Positions 16,453 through 25,309 of a stretch of DNA of 64,000 bases are shown in pieces; within the stretch, counting starts at the first letter, position 1; each line of letters opens with the position of its first letter. The notes beneath the pieces were generated by a model. The model was not told the DNA's origin. It made no database searches and was given only the letters and a program-made list of their open reading frames with translations. A program made the translations under genes and the position numbers. The DNA comes from Poriferisodalis sp965226645 (GTDB lineage: Bacteria; Actinomycetota; Acidimicrobiia; Acidimicrobiales; Poriferisodalaceae): NCBI GenBank assembly GCA_965226645.1, contig CBDDDL010000001.1, forward strand, positions 698,587-762,586, read 5' to 3'.

Positions 16453-18120
16453 TTACCCAATGGCTGACGCCGGATCGTGGTAGCGGGCGGTTCGGCGTGC
16501 GCCTGTCATGCGCAGTGCGCCCGCCTCAACCATTCTGCGCAGAAAGCGTGATGCTTGATCGGGCCCGAGACGACAGAGATCGGCGGCTTCTGCTCGTCCG
16601 ATGGAACCGTGTTCGGCAACGAACGTCAACACCATTTGTTCCTGCTGAATCGAGTCGAAGCCGCGAGTCCGGACGTACGCGGCTGGTTCGCCCATCTGCC
16701 GGTAGAGCTCTGCGGCGAGGTGATAGGTGCGTCCCTTGCCCTCGCCTCGGGCTTCGAGCAGTCCGCGCTCTACGAGACCGTTGAGCACCGACCTCGCTTG
16801 CTCGGCTGCGAGGTGCAACAGCTCGCCCGCACGCACGGAGGCGATCCGGCTCTCAGCACGCACTTCGTGCAGCACCTGCAATGTCTGGAGATTGAGCGCG
16901 TTGTTGTCCCGTGCCTCAGCGGCGGCGAACGCAGCCAGCTCTCGATCCGCCGCGCCAGCCGGCACCTGCGCTTCGACCCATGCTCGGGTAGACCGCGAAT
17001 AATCCGGCTGGGGCCGCCCCAGCGCCAGTTGATACCGGTAGACGCGGTTGACGCCGCGGCCCGTTCGCTCGACGAGTCCGGCTCGCTTGAACGCGTCGGC
17101 AATCAAGGGGTTGCGTGCCTGCGGCGGAGCAGTGAGCAGGTTGTTGATGGTGATGCCATCAGGGAAGCCGCCAGGACTGCTCACCGACAGGGTGGTTCCT
17201 TCGATGGCCACCCTCACTTGTCCGCTGAGTGAGTAGTCGCGGTGAACGAGAGCGTTGGCGATCAGCTCTCGGACGGCGATTTGGGAGTAGCGCGGGAGAC
17301 CGAGCCTGAAGAGTCCATCGTCGATCTCTTCTTCTGGGTTGTAGCCGTTCACTGCTTCAGCAAGCTCGAGCATTGCTCGCAGCAGCGGGACGGGCAGGCT
17401 CTCGTTGGCTTGGACGGCATCGTGCTCGTCGAGAGCTTGAAACACGACAGCGTGTGTCGGCGCGAACGTCGCTAAGACGTCGGCGGTTCCAAACAGCAGC
17501 GCCGCCCCGAGCGCAGGAACCCCCTCAACGGATCGGAGTCCCAGCGCGGACAGGAGGTCGCGATCGGAGAGTTCGGCCAGAATCGCATCGCCGCCTCCCG
17601 CAGCGAGGCGGCGGAAGCGGTCAAGTTCGGCGGCGTCCAAGTCGTCGACCGAAAGATCGGCCAACGGCAGGGTCGACAGGTCGCGCACTCCGAGTGCGGA
17701 GGTGCGGGCTTGGGCCTCATGGGGGAGCATGGGAAGGCACTGCGGCTTGCCGTCCACATCGATCGCGCGTCGCACATAACGGCCCGAGGTCGTTGCCACA
17801 ACAGAGGGTGCCTTGGGCACCCGAACAACCAGGATGTCGACGCTGTCGAACTGTTCGACACTCACCTCGACCATGAGAGGGGGCGAGGTCTTGTTGGCCA
17901 CCAGAGCCTCCACCCGCGGGCTCTGCGTCGTGCTTCCGTGCCGAGGAGCAGCCCCGACGGTGGTTCCGTCGTTTTCGACGCCGATCAAGAGCCAACCGCC
18001 GTCGCCGTTTGCGAGGCACACCGCAGCCTCGGTGAGCTCGTCGTCATTGACGTCACGCTTGAATTCGACGGTGTACGTCTCACCACCGGCGACCAACTCT
18101 TCGAGACCGTGAGGTGCCAC
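16453..18120 (-). CDS. AlbA/Schlafen-like, RecG-type transcriptional regulator (COG2865)
   Basis: 555 residues from GTG 18120. The N-terminal AlbA_2 domain has TYTVEFKRDVNDDELTEAAV and GGWLLIGVENDG. The central part (about 280-380) matches the HATPase_c_4-like region (AVRELIANALVHRDYS, VSSPGGFPDGI, RNPLIADAFKRAGLVERTGRGV). The C-terminal winged helices (LHEVRAESRIASVRAGELL, HGSIGRAEAADLCRLG) would bind DNA. These RecG-like proteins lack the helicase motor and are thought to act as regulators. Palindromic AT-rich sites directly upstream suggest autoregulation. Confidence 0.82.
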   Translation of the reverse strand: MAPHGLEELVAGGETYTVEFKRDVNDDELTEAAVCLANGDGGWLLIGVENDGTTVGAAPRHGSTTQSPRVEALVANKTSPPLMVEVSVEQFDSVDILVVRVPKAPSVVATTSGRYVRRAIDVDGKPQCLPMLPHEAQARTSALGVRDLSTLPLADLSVDDLDAAELDRFRRLAAGGGDAILAELSDRDLLSALGLRSVEGVPALGAALLFGTADVLATFAPTHAVVFQALDEHDAVQANESLPVPLLRAMLELAEAVNGYNPEEEIDDGLFRLGLPRYSQIAVRELIANALVHRDYSLSGQVRVAIEGTTLSVSSPGGFPDGITINNLLTAPPQARNPLIADAFKRAGLVERTGRGVNRVYRYQLALGRPQPDYSRSTRAWVEAQVPAGAADRELAAFAAAEARDNNALNLQTLQVLHEVRAESRIASVRAGELLHLAAEQARSVLNGLVERGLLEARGEGKGRTYHLAAELYRQMGEPAAYVRTRGFDSIQQEQMVLTFVAEHGSIGRAEAADLCRLGPDQASRFLRRMVEAGALRMTGARRTARYHDPASAIG

Positions 18121-18127
18121 GCCGTAA

Positions 18128-18198
18128 TTATACGCACTCGTTTACGCTTTACGAATTCGGATATCGCAGTGCGTATAAGTTTGTAAACCGTGGTTTAC
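18128..18198. promoter_or_regulatory. Cluster of palindromic operator-like sites upstream of the AlbA/RecG-like gene
   Basis: Two symmetric elements lie in an AT-rich island. TTATACGCACT (18128-18138) is repeated inverted as AGTGCGTATAA (18168-18178). GTAAACCGTGGTTTAC (18183-18198) is a perfect 16-base inverted repeat with a 2-base centre. The intervening CGTTTACGCTTTACG carries more TTTAC half-sites. Location 8-78 bases before the GTG start supports a promoter/operator region. Confidence 0.6.
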
Positions 18199-18233
18199 CG
18201 CTGGCGGGTTCGCTGAGCCGGCGACGCGACCGT

Positions 18234-19109
18234 TCAGTCGAAGAACCGGTTTGCCATGGTCCGCTGAATCTCGTATATCGAGCCTTCTTCGGGTGCGGGC
18301 GGAAGCGGCATCCTGACCGGTACCGGCGTCACCCGTGGCTCGATAGTGGGCTCGCCGGCAACAATCATCCGATCGAAGCTGGCGAGATCTCCGATCGGAT
18401 GCACCAGCGGAAACGCGTCGACCGCTGCGAACTGGAACAACAACAGATTTCGCGGGCGCGCCGACAGATTCGGGGCCGAGCCATGCACGGCCCGCACATG
18501 GTGAAACGTCATCGAGCCCGCAGTGCCGACCAACGGCACGGCCGCCGAGAAATCGATCGGATTCTCGACGGGGTCGATGGCTCCGCTGAAGTATCCGTTC
18601 GCATGGTGGTCATAGATCGCACCGCGGTGGCTTCCCGGCAGCACACACAAGGGCCCGTTGGTCTCGTCAACATCATCGAGCAGGATTCCGACGGCGAGCA
18701 GATCGTCATTGGTGTGCGGATAGAACGCCCAGTCCTGATGCCACTCGACCGCTGAGCCGCCCTCGGCAGCCTTCATGTTCAGCTTGCTGGTTTGGAAACG
18801 AACTCCTGATCCCAGCAGTTGGGTGAGCACATCGAGCAATACAGGATGGTGAAGGAGCGCCGCCACACTCGGCATGACCGCGTCGGGGTTCTTGATCCGC
18901 CTGATATTCGGTGCCGCCGGGCTGTGGTCGTCCTCGAGGTCGTACACGTCGTCGTGTTCGGTCACCTCGGACGCCTTGTCGATCAGTTGCGCCAGCTCGC
19001 GACGGATCAGGTCAAGCTCTGAGGGGGACAGGACATCCGGTACGACCAGATAACCCTGTTCTTTGTAGAACGCCACGTCCACTCGAGTCATGACGGTCGT
19101 CATCCCCAA
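18234..19109 (-). CDS. Phytanoyl-CoA dioxygenase family protein (PhyH)
   Basis: 291 residues, Fe(II)/2-oxoglutarate oxygenase fold. The iron triad is visible as HxD in EWHQDWAF and the distal His in FHHVRAVHGSAPN; the 2OG-binding Arg would be in ARPRNLLLFQF. LCVLPGSHRG is typical PhyH. Several Met codons at the N-terminus (MGMTTVMTRVD) leave the start uncertain by up to seven residues. It lies divergently from NagA and probably hydroxylates a small substrate of the catabolic island. Confidence 0.88.
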   Translation of the reverse strand: MGMTTVMTRVDVAFYKEQGYLVVPDVLSPSELDLIRRELAQLIDKASEVTEHDDVYDLEDDHSPAAPNIRRIKNPDAVMPSVAALLHHPVLLDVLTQLLGSGVRFQTSKLNMKAAEGGSAVEWHQDWAFYPHTNDDLLAVGILLDDVDETNGPLCVLPGSHRGAIYDHHANGYFSGAIDPVENPIDFSAAVPLVGTAGSMTFHHVRAVHGSAPNLSARPRNLLLFQFAAVDAFPLVHPIGDLASFDRMIVAGEPTIEPRVTPVPVRMPLPPAPEEGSIYEIQRTMANRFFD

Positions 19110-19258
19110 ACCCTAGAGCCGATGCCACCGCTCGGCTTGTCGTTTAGCGTGAGGGTTTGCGCCGGGCAACGTGAGTACTGGGGGGATGCGTGATGGGTGA
19201 GTCCAACGTGTCGCAGCCGCTCGATGAGGTTCGCGGCTGGCCCAGGAGTGGCCAGTAG

Positions 19259-20479
19259 ATGTCAGCAGACGACGGTCGTCCGCTGGCGATCACCGGCCGA
19301 GTTCTGATCGACCAAGCCATCACCGACGACGGCGTCGTCCTGCTCGCCGGCGACAAGATTCTCGCCGCAGGCCCGCGTGGCGGGGTCGAGATTCCGGCGA
19401 ACGCACGACACCTTGACGTGCCCGATCGGATCATCTCGCCGGGCTTCATCGATGTGCACATTCATGGGTCGGGTGGGTGTTACGCCGAGGACGACCCGGT
19501 TGGCATGGCCCGTCATGTCGCGAGCGGCGGGTGCACGTATTTCTTGCCGACGCTGATGACGAACGAGTTGTCCGCAATGGTCGATTCGGCCGCCAAGATC
19601 CGAGCCGCCTCCGGGCCCGTCAGCGATGGCGCCACCATTGGAGGCGTCCACCTCGAGGGACCGTTCCTCAATCCCCGATACGGCGCCCAGCGTCCCGACT
19701 TCGTTGTCGAGGCAACCCCGGATGCTGTCGAGATGCTGCTCGAAGCGGCGGGTGGAGCGCTGGCAATGGTCACGATCGCGCCGGAACAACGCGGAGCGAT
19801 CGAGGCGATCAAACGGTTCGCCGCCGCAGGCGCCCTCGTGTCGCTCGGCCATTCGGACGCGACACCGGCTGACTATGCAGCGGCCCGAAGCGCCGGCGCC
19901 ACGCACGTCACCCATCTCTTCAACGCCATGGAACCCAGACAACTGCCTGACGCAACCGGCTACGACGGAACCAGGCGAGTCGGCCTGGAGGAACTCGCAC
20001 TCATCGACGACGGCCTCACCGCTGACATCTTGTGCGATTCGGCTTGCGCGCACGTCAGCGAAGCACTGGTGAAGCTCGCATTGCGGTGCAAGGGCGCAGC
20101 GAAGCTGGCGTTGATCACCGACGCGATGTACGCAGCCGGTCTGGAGCCTGGCGTCCATCGGATGAGCGACGGCCAGGAGCTGGTGACGAGTGCGGATGAA
20201 GATGTGGCTCGGCTTGCGGGCGGTTGGCTCTGCGGGAGCGTGATGTCGATGTCGAGTGCTGTCCGCAATCTCGCAGCTGTCGCCACGGTCCCTGTCGATG
20301 TCGCGCTGGTGATGGCGTCGGAGGCGCCGGCGAGAGCACTCGGGATATTTGCAAGCAAGGGCAGCCTCGCTGCGGGCAAGGACGCTGACATCGCGGTGCT
20401 CGATCCCGACGGCAACGTCGAGCACACGCTTGTCGTGGGTCAGCTGGTGTACTCGACCGAACCAGAAGCTCTCCAATGA
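19259..20479 (+). CDS. nagA: N-acetylglucosamine-6-phosphate deacetylase family amidohydrolase
   Basis: 406 residues. Metal-binding HIHG in GFIDVHIHGSGG, GGVHLEGPFLNPRYGAQ, SLGHSDATPADY, THLFNAMEP and LITDAMYAAG follow the NagA family in order. NagA removes acetate from GlcNAc-6-P in amino-sugar catabolism. Start ATG 19259 follows AGGAG. The stop overlaps the next gene by 4 bases (ATGA), so it is co-translated with an aminotransferase. In this context an N-acylated amino compound is also possible as substrate. Confidence 0.87.
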   Translation: MSADDGRPLAITGRVLIDQAITDDGVVLLAGDKILAAGPRGGVEIPANARHLDVPDRIISPGFIDVHIHGSGGCYAEDDPVGMARHVASGGCTYFLPTLMTNELSAMVDSAAKIRAASGPVSDGATIGGVHLEGPFLNPRYGAQRPDFVVEATPDAVEMLLEAAGGALAMVTIAPEQRGAIEAIKRFAAAGALVSLGHSDATPADYAAARSAGATHVTHLFNAMEPRQLPDATGYDGTRRVGLEELALIDDGLTADILCDSACAHVSEALVKLALRCKGAAKLALITDAMYAAGLEPGVHRMSDGQELVTSADEDVARLAGGWLCGSVMSMSSAVRNLAAVATVPVDVALVMASEAPARALGIFASKGSLAAGKDADIAVLDPDGNVEHTLVVGQLVYSTEPEALQ

Positions 20480-21627
20480 CCGACGAGCAGACCGTCTCCG
20501 AGTTGCGTGACTTGTTCCCGGTCGTGGATCACTGGACGTATCTCTACAACGGCAGCATCCATCCGCTCGCCCGACCGGTGGCAGCAGCGATGAACGACGT
20601 CGTCGCCGAATGCGCACGAGGCGGCGAAGATGCCTTCCACGTCGGGTACGAACGGTTCGGTTTGCTGAAGGAGCGATTGGCAGGGCTGCTCCACACCACG
20701 TCGGACAACATCGTGATCACCGAATCCACGACTGCCGGTCTCAATCTCGCCGCACAGATCCTCGCCCCGACGCCCGGACAGAATGTGGTGCTCACCGATC
20801 TGGCGTTCATGTCGAGCACGTATCAGTGGCTCGCAAGCAAGTCTGCGATACCCGATGTTCGGTTCGTCGAGCAACGAGCCGGACGTGTCGCCCTCGAAGA
20901 CATCGAAGCGACGATCGACACCGAGACCGCATGTGTGTCCATCTGTGCCGTCACCGTCGGCAGCGGTTTCCGCTACGACTTGGCACGGCTGTCCGACATG
21001 ACGCAGGCAGCCGCGGCTCCGCTCGTCGTCGACGCAGCACAGGCGCTGGGCGTCGTCGACATCGACGTCGGTGCGACACCCGTGGATTTCCTGGCCGGCA
21101 CCACGAGCAAATGGCTGATGGGACCCACCGGTGTCGGGTACCTCTACGTGGCCGATCAGCATCTGGGTGCGACGCCGCCGAGCGTCGGCTGGATGTCAGC
21201 TGCGAACGTCGACGAGTGGGACGTACGCAAGTGCGAGCTTCACGACAACGCGAGCCGATTCCAAGGGGGCATCCCCAATCTTGTCGGCGTTGCCGGAGCC
21301 CTGGCCGGCGTCGATCTGCTGAACGAGATCGGACGACCATTCATCGAGCGGCGAATCAGGGACCTGACGCAGTATCTGTTGGACGCACTGAGCCGACTGG
21401 GCCTCGAGATCTGGACGCCGCTGCCGGCCGCCGATCGGGCGGGCATCGTGTTCTTCAGAATCCCCAACGCTGCCGAAGTTCACCTCGAGCTGACCGCCGA
21501 GCACATCTATTGCGGCACCTTCCTCGACGGCATTCGTTGCGACCCTACCTTCTACAACACCCAAGAAGAACTCGACCGGTTCCTCGCCGTCATCGAACGA
21601 TCTGCCCGACGAGCCCCGGGAACGTAG
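20476..21627 (+). CDS. Class V aminotransferase-like PLP enzyme
   Basis: 383 residues with YNGSIHPLARPV, an ITESTTAGLNL segment, VVDAAQALGVVDIDV and the PLP-lysine region FLAGTTSKWLMGPTGVGYLYV. Fold type I class V (cysteine desulfurase/isopenicillin epimerase-like). Starts inside the nagA stop, so the two act together. The gene ends one base from the convergent acetoacetate-decarboxylase-family gene. The substrate is unknown. Confidence 0.85.
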   Translation: MTDEQTVSELRDLFPVVDHWTYLYNGSIHPLARPVAAAMNDVVAECARGGEDAFHVGYERFGLLKERLAGLLHTTSDNIVITESTTAGLNLAAQILAPTPGQNVVLTDLAFMSSTYQWLASKSAIPDVRFVEQRAGRVALEDIEATIDTETACVSICAVTVGSGFRYDLARLSDMTQAAAAPLVVDAAQALGVVDIDVGATPVDFLAGTTSKWLMGPTGVGYLYVADQHLGATPPSVGWMSAANVDEWDVRKCELHDNASRFQGGIPNLVGVAGALAGVDLLNEIGRPFIERRIRDLTQYLLDALSRLGLEIWTPLPAADRAGIVFFRIPNAAEVHLELTAEHIYCGTFLDGIRCDPTFYNTQEELDRFLAVIERSARRAPGT

Positions 21628-21628
21628 A

Positions 21629-22402
21629 TCAATCCGTTAAGAAATCCTTGACGATCTGACCCCAGTTCTCTGTCATGTCCATCTCGACGTAGTAGGCGCC
21701 GAAGTACTCGAGCGGCGTGAAATCCGACAGGTCGTAGACGGGCGAGGGGTTGAACTGCACCACGCCGTCGCCCGCCCTGCACACATGCACCACCACGTCG
21801 GTGGTCGCACCTGTGACGTCGATCAGTTGCATCACGTCGACGCCGTTGCCGTCGGCGCGAGGGATCACCTTGAGCCGCCACGCGGGCTCGCCCGGCGGCA
21901 TCTCGTCGACTGTCGCCTCGCGATGCATCGTCGAGCGGACGCTCATCAGCGTTGTCCCTCCGACGAACGTGTTCGTGTACATGACGCGTTCGGCAAACCC
22001 GATCTCGAAGTCTGCGTACACCTTCGGCGTGCCGTAGATCTCGCGGCCCGCGGGAATGCTGGACTTGGAGTTGAGGAACACGACAGGCGCGAACCAGCCC
22101 TCGGCGCCTTCATAGGTGCACTTCACCGACAGGACGCTCTCGTCGAACGCGCCGTAGTTGGCAGACCACGGCACGGTCAGGCCGATGGCGGCACACATGC
22201 CGTCGGGGCTCGGCTCGAAGCACTCCGGCAGCACCCTGTCGATCGCGTCGAGACTCGCCCGAAAGTAGACGTGCTGGAACTTGGCACCTCGATAGCGAGC
22301 CGGCGGCGCCGGGAAGTACGGCGAGAACGCCGGCATCGACGTGATCTGGTCGAGAGGAATGGCCATCGGATCGGCTGTCTCTGGCGTGTCGAAAGTGAGC
22401 AA
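21629..22402 (-). CDS. Acetoacetate decarboxylase family protein
   Basis: 257 residues. The family core is present: FSPYFPAPPARYRGAKFQHVYFRA, GAFDESVLSVKCTYEGAEGWFAPVVFL, GREIYGTPKVYADFEI with the candidate Schiff-base Lys in GTPKV. Members decarboxylate or hydrate/aldol-process small oxo-acids. An internal ATG at 22366 (MAIPLDQI) is an alternative start. The IS982-family element lies 29 bases upstream of the start, so its promoter may be displaced. Confidence 0.85.
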   Translation of the reverse strand: MLTFDTPETADPMAIPLDQITSMPAFSPYFPAPPARYRGAKFQHVYFRASLDAIDRVLPECFEPSPDGMCAAIGLTVPWSANYGAFDESVLSVKCTYEGAEGWFAPVVFLNSKSSIPAGREIYGTPKVYADFEIGFAERVMYTNTFVGGTTLMSVRSTMHREATVDEMPPGEPAWRLKVIPRADGNGVDVMQLIDVTGATTDVVVHVCRAGDGVVQFNPSPVYDLSDFTPLEYFGAYYVEMDMTENWGQIVKDFLTD

Positions 22403-22430
22403 CCGTAGCCCACAACGGCGCCTAGGTTGC

Positions 22431-23459
22431 CTAGATGATTAGTTCCAAGGTTTTAGTGGTCGTATGCGGTGAGTGAGCGTGCTGGTCGGGTGTGTCGGTA
22501 GGTGTCGTTGTGCCAGATGGCGGCGGTGAGGGCGAGGAGCCGTGTCGCGATGCGCGCGGCGACGTCGGCTTTGGTGCGTGCTTTGTGGCGTTCGAGGCTG
22601 AGCTGGCCTTTGAGGGTCTGGTTGGGCGATTCGATGATCTGGCGCAGGGGCCGCAGGAGTTTTGCGCCGGGCCGTGGGGCCTCGAATCGTGTGGCGGGGC
22701 GCAGCAGGGTGATGCCGGCGTCGTTGAGGTCGGCTTCGAACGCTTTGGAGCGGTAGCGGTTGTCGGCGATGAGGGTCTGGCCCGGCCGGGCGATGCGGGC
22801 CGCGGCGATCATGTCGGCGCAGACGTCGCGCTCGTCGGCTTTCGCGCCGGCGACCGCTAACGCGACCCGCAGCCCTGCCGGGGTGGCGACAAGGTGCAGC
22901 CGCAGACCCCAGAAGTACCGCGAATGCGACGCGCACCAGCCGTATTGGGCCCATCGGCGAGGTCAGAGCGCTTTTGGGTCTCGCGGCTGGTGCCGCACTC
23001 CACAGGCGTGGAGTCCACCAGCCACACGTCGTCGTGCCACGACTCGCACTCGCGTGCGAGACATCCCATGACACCTGCGATCATCTCGGCGCTGCGCCGC
23101 AGCCGCTTGTTGTAGCCGTCGCGGTTCGCCAGATAGGGGAACCACGGCCCCAGATGCGCTCTCGCGAACCGCATGAACTGCGACTCGTTGTCGAACCCCA
23201 GCAGCGCCGAGATCACCGCCAAGGTGACCAGCTCCGCGTCCGACAGCTTCGGGGCGAACCCCACCACAGGCCGCCGCGGCGCCCACCCAGGGTTCTGCGC
23301 CAACAGGTCATCGATCCTCACATACAGTGCGGTCGCGAGGGTGTCCAAATCCGGGTTCATGCTCCGGTCCTCCAAGATCGAGGCGATCATTCACACCCCG
23401 AGCTTGGACACCCTCACCCCACCACAGGTGGACCCCACCCCTTGGAACTAATCATCTAG
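22431..23459 (-). mobile_element. IS982-family insertion sequence
   Basis: The element is bounded by perfect 20-base inverted repeats: CTAGATGATTAGTTCCAAGG at 22431-22450 and its complement at 23440-23459. The outer CTAG is itself palindromic and could instead be a 4-base target duplication. Length 1029 bp is normal for IS982. It separates the ADC-family gene from the DUF4432 gene and ends two bases before the latter's ATG. Its transposase is frame-broken. Confidence 0.85.
22453..23360 (-). pseudogene. IS982-family transposase, one frameshift
   Basis: ATG 23360 starts MNPDLDTLATALYVRIDDLL, then LSDAELVTLAVISALLGF and WLVDSTPVECG, which are IS982 hallmarks including the first catalytic Asp. 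At about 22958-22965 the frame slips by one base. The other frame reads WAQYGWCASHSRYFWGLRLH and later LIADNRYRSKAFE (second Asp) and IESPNQTLKGQLSLERH (Glu). One inserted base restores the full-length protein. Confidence 0.85.
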
Positions 23460-23461
23460 TG

Positions 23462-24115
23462 ATGGAGGTCTACGGTCAACCGCTCGATCGCTCTGGATTG
23501 CTGGCCCACGTCGGCCAGCTGTCGCAGGTGGCCGGGATCCGGCTCGTGACGCTCGCCGACGGCGCCGGGCGCGGCACGCGCCTGTTGGAGTTTCGAAGCG
23601 GTGCCGGCCTGGATCACGCCATGTCCCCGCAGACAGCCGACGCGACGGATCCCCGCTTCCCCGCGAAACTGACCAACGACTACCCCTTGCACGGCCGCCT
23701 GTCGGGCGAACCGGCGACATTGGTCGGCTACGGCGAAATCTGGTCCGGCGATGAATGCACGCTCTGGGCTGAAGGTGTGGTCCGACAGGTGTCGGCCTTC
23801 GGCGAGGTGCTGCAACTGCGTCGGCGCATCGACTGCCGTGTCTTGGCGACGGTGGTCAACGCTCTAGAGAACCTCGCCGTGTACGAGCACTATCGGTCGG
23901 ACACGCTGCCGTATCTCGTCCTGTGGCGCATGCTCGGCCAAGGCACGTATGTCGTCGGATTGGAACCCAGCACCAACGGAACTGCCGGACGCCATGACGT
24001 GCGGGCCAAGGGCGAGCTTGTGGTGCTCGAACCCGGCGAGTCGCGGGAGTACGACCTCGTGATCGGCGCCCACAGCGGGGCGGGGGCAGTCGCGGAGCAT
24101 CTTCGACGCCACTGA
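23462..24115 (+). CDS. DUF4432 (aldose-1-epimerase-like) protein, short form
   Basis: 217 residues. The segments GQLSQVAGIRLVTLADGAGRG, LLEFRSGAGLD, LHGRLSGEPATLVGYGEIW, RQVSAFGEVLQLRRRIDCRV, then LVLWRMLGQGTYVVGLEPS and LEPGESREYDLVIG follow the DUF4432 family in order. Blocks of the usual ~350-residue protein are absent, notably between RIDCRV and the LWRMLG segment, so the active-site barrel looks incomplete. The frame is nevertheless open. The ATG lies two bases after the IS982 element, so expression may come from the IS. It starts an operon with the PLP lyase and AspA-like genes. Confidence 0.7.
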   Translation: MEVYGQPLDRSGLLAHVGQLSQVAGIRLVTLADGAGRGTRLLEFRSGAGLDHAMSPQTADATDPRFPAKLTNDYPLHGRLSGEPATLVGYGEIWSGDECTLWAEGVVRQVSAFGEVLQLRRRIDCRVLATVVNALENLAVYEHYRSDTLPYLVLWRMLGQGTYVVGLEPSTNGTAGRHDVRAKGELVVLEPGESREYDLVIGAHSGAGAVAEHLRRH

Positions 24116-24121
24116 TGACCG

Positions 24122-25309
24122 GTGGACTCGGGGCACGTCGAGCAGATGATCATCCGAGATCAGGGTGCTCGGGCACTGAGGCCCTCGGACCCTCCGATCC
24201 CTTGCTCCTTGCTCCGCGGTTACCATCCCGCGATGTGGCGCTTTGCCGAGCTTCTCGGGATTGATCCGTCGGTCTCGGTCAGCCTCGGAGAGGGTGACAC
24301 GCCTCTGCTGCATGCCACCTGCTCGCGGCTGAGCGGGCCCGGTGGCCCAACCGTCTCCTTCAAAGCCGAGTATCAGAACCCCACCGGCTCGTTCAAGGAC
24401 CGAATCGCGGCCATGGCGAGCGCGATCATTGCCCGGGACGAGCTCGTCGGTGCCATCGGTACCTCGTCAGGCAATGGTGGAGCTGCGATCGCGGCCTACG
24501 GTGCCCGAGCCGGCTTTCCCGTCGTCTTGTTCACCATTGCGGGAATCGTCGATGGCAAGTTGGCCCAGATTGTGGCCCACGGAGCCGGAGCGAACATCGT
24601 CGCCGAACTTGGCTCAGCCCTCGGCGGGGCGGAAGAGGTGGCGGAGAGCATCGCCGCGATGGCAGCAGACCAAGGGTGGCTCGCGTACCTCACCGGTGCG
24701 CGCTACGCCCCCGAGGCCATGCGGGGCGCTGAAACGATTGCGTTCGAACTGATCGAACAACGTTCCACGGCGACGGCGATTTATGTTCCGATCGGCGGCG
24801 GCGGCCTGCTCGCATCGATCTGGCGGGGCTACCGGCGCATACGCCCGGGCCAGGAGGTTCCGCGCTTGATCGGCGTGCAACCCGCCGGCTGCCCAACGCT
24901 CAATCGGGCGCTCGCAGGCAAGATCGAACCGCTCGACGAGGCGCTCACCACCACGATCTCGGGACTCCAGGTACCTGTCCTGTTCGACTTCGACGCCACC
25001 ACGGCGATCACCGATACCGGCGGGCACGTGGTCGAGGTGACCGATGAACAAGCCTGGGATGCCCAGCGGATCCTCGCCCGCCAAGAGGGGCTGTTCGTTG
25101 AGCCGGCGGGCGCGACCGCACTCGCCGGAGTTCTGGCCGACCTGGAAGCACACAGGATTGCAGCCGACGACGACGTCATCGTCGTCCTTTCTGGTGCAGG
25201 GCACAAAGATGCAGTCTCAGCCGCACGACTCGGTGCAGACAACGCTCCGCGCCACATCACCGCTGGCGACATTGCGTCCGCGCTCGCAGAATTCGAGGTC
25301 TCGTCATGA
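24122..25309 (+). CDS. Threonine synthase/threonine dehydratase-like PLP enzyme
   Basis: 395 residues, fold type II PLP enzyme. The PLP lysine is in YQNPTGSFKDRIAAMA, the phosphate loop in GTSSGNGGAAIAAYGARAG and PIGGGGLLASIW. VPRLIGVQPAG and LFVEPAGATALAG are also family-typical. It may be a beta-eliminating lyase or synthase on an unusual amino acid; the product cannot be told. GTG 24122 follows the DUF4432 stop by six bases. The stop overlaps the next gene by 4 bases. Confidence 0.85.
   Translation: MDSGHVEQMIIRDQGARALRPSDPPIPCSLLRGYHPAMWRFAELLGIDPSVSVSLGEGDTPLLHATCSRLSGPGGPTVSFKAEYQNPTGSFKDRIAAMASAIIARDELVGAIGTSSGNGGAAIAAYGARAGFPVVLFTIAGIVDGKLAQIVAHGAGANIVAELGSALGGAEEVAESIAAMAADQGWLAYLTGARYAPEAMRGAETIAFELIEQRSTATAIYVPIGGGGLLASIWRGYRRIRPGQEVPRLIGVQPAGCPTLNRALAGKIEPLDEALTTTISGLQVPVLFDFDATTAITDTGGHVVEVTDEQAWDAQRILARQEGLFVEPAGATALAGVLADLEAHRIAADDDVIVVLSGAGHKDAVSAARLGADNAPRHITAGDIASALAEFEVSS

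Noticed and set aside
19262..20617. 451-codon minus-strand open frame
   Set aside because: Antisense of nagA, whose plus-strand frame is clearly family-like.
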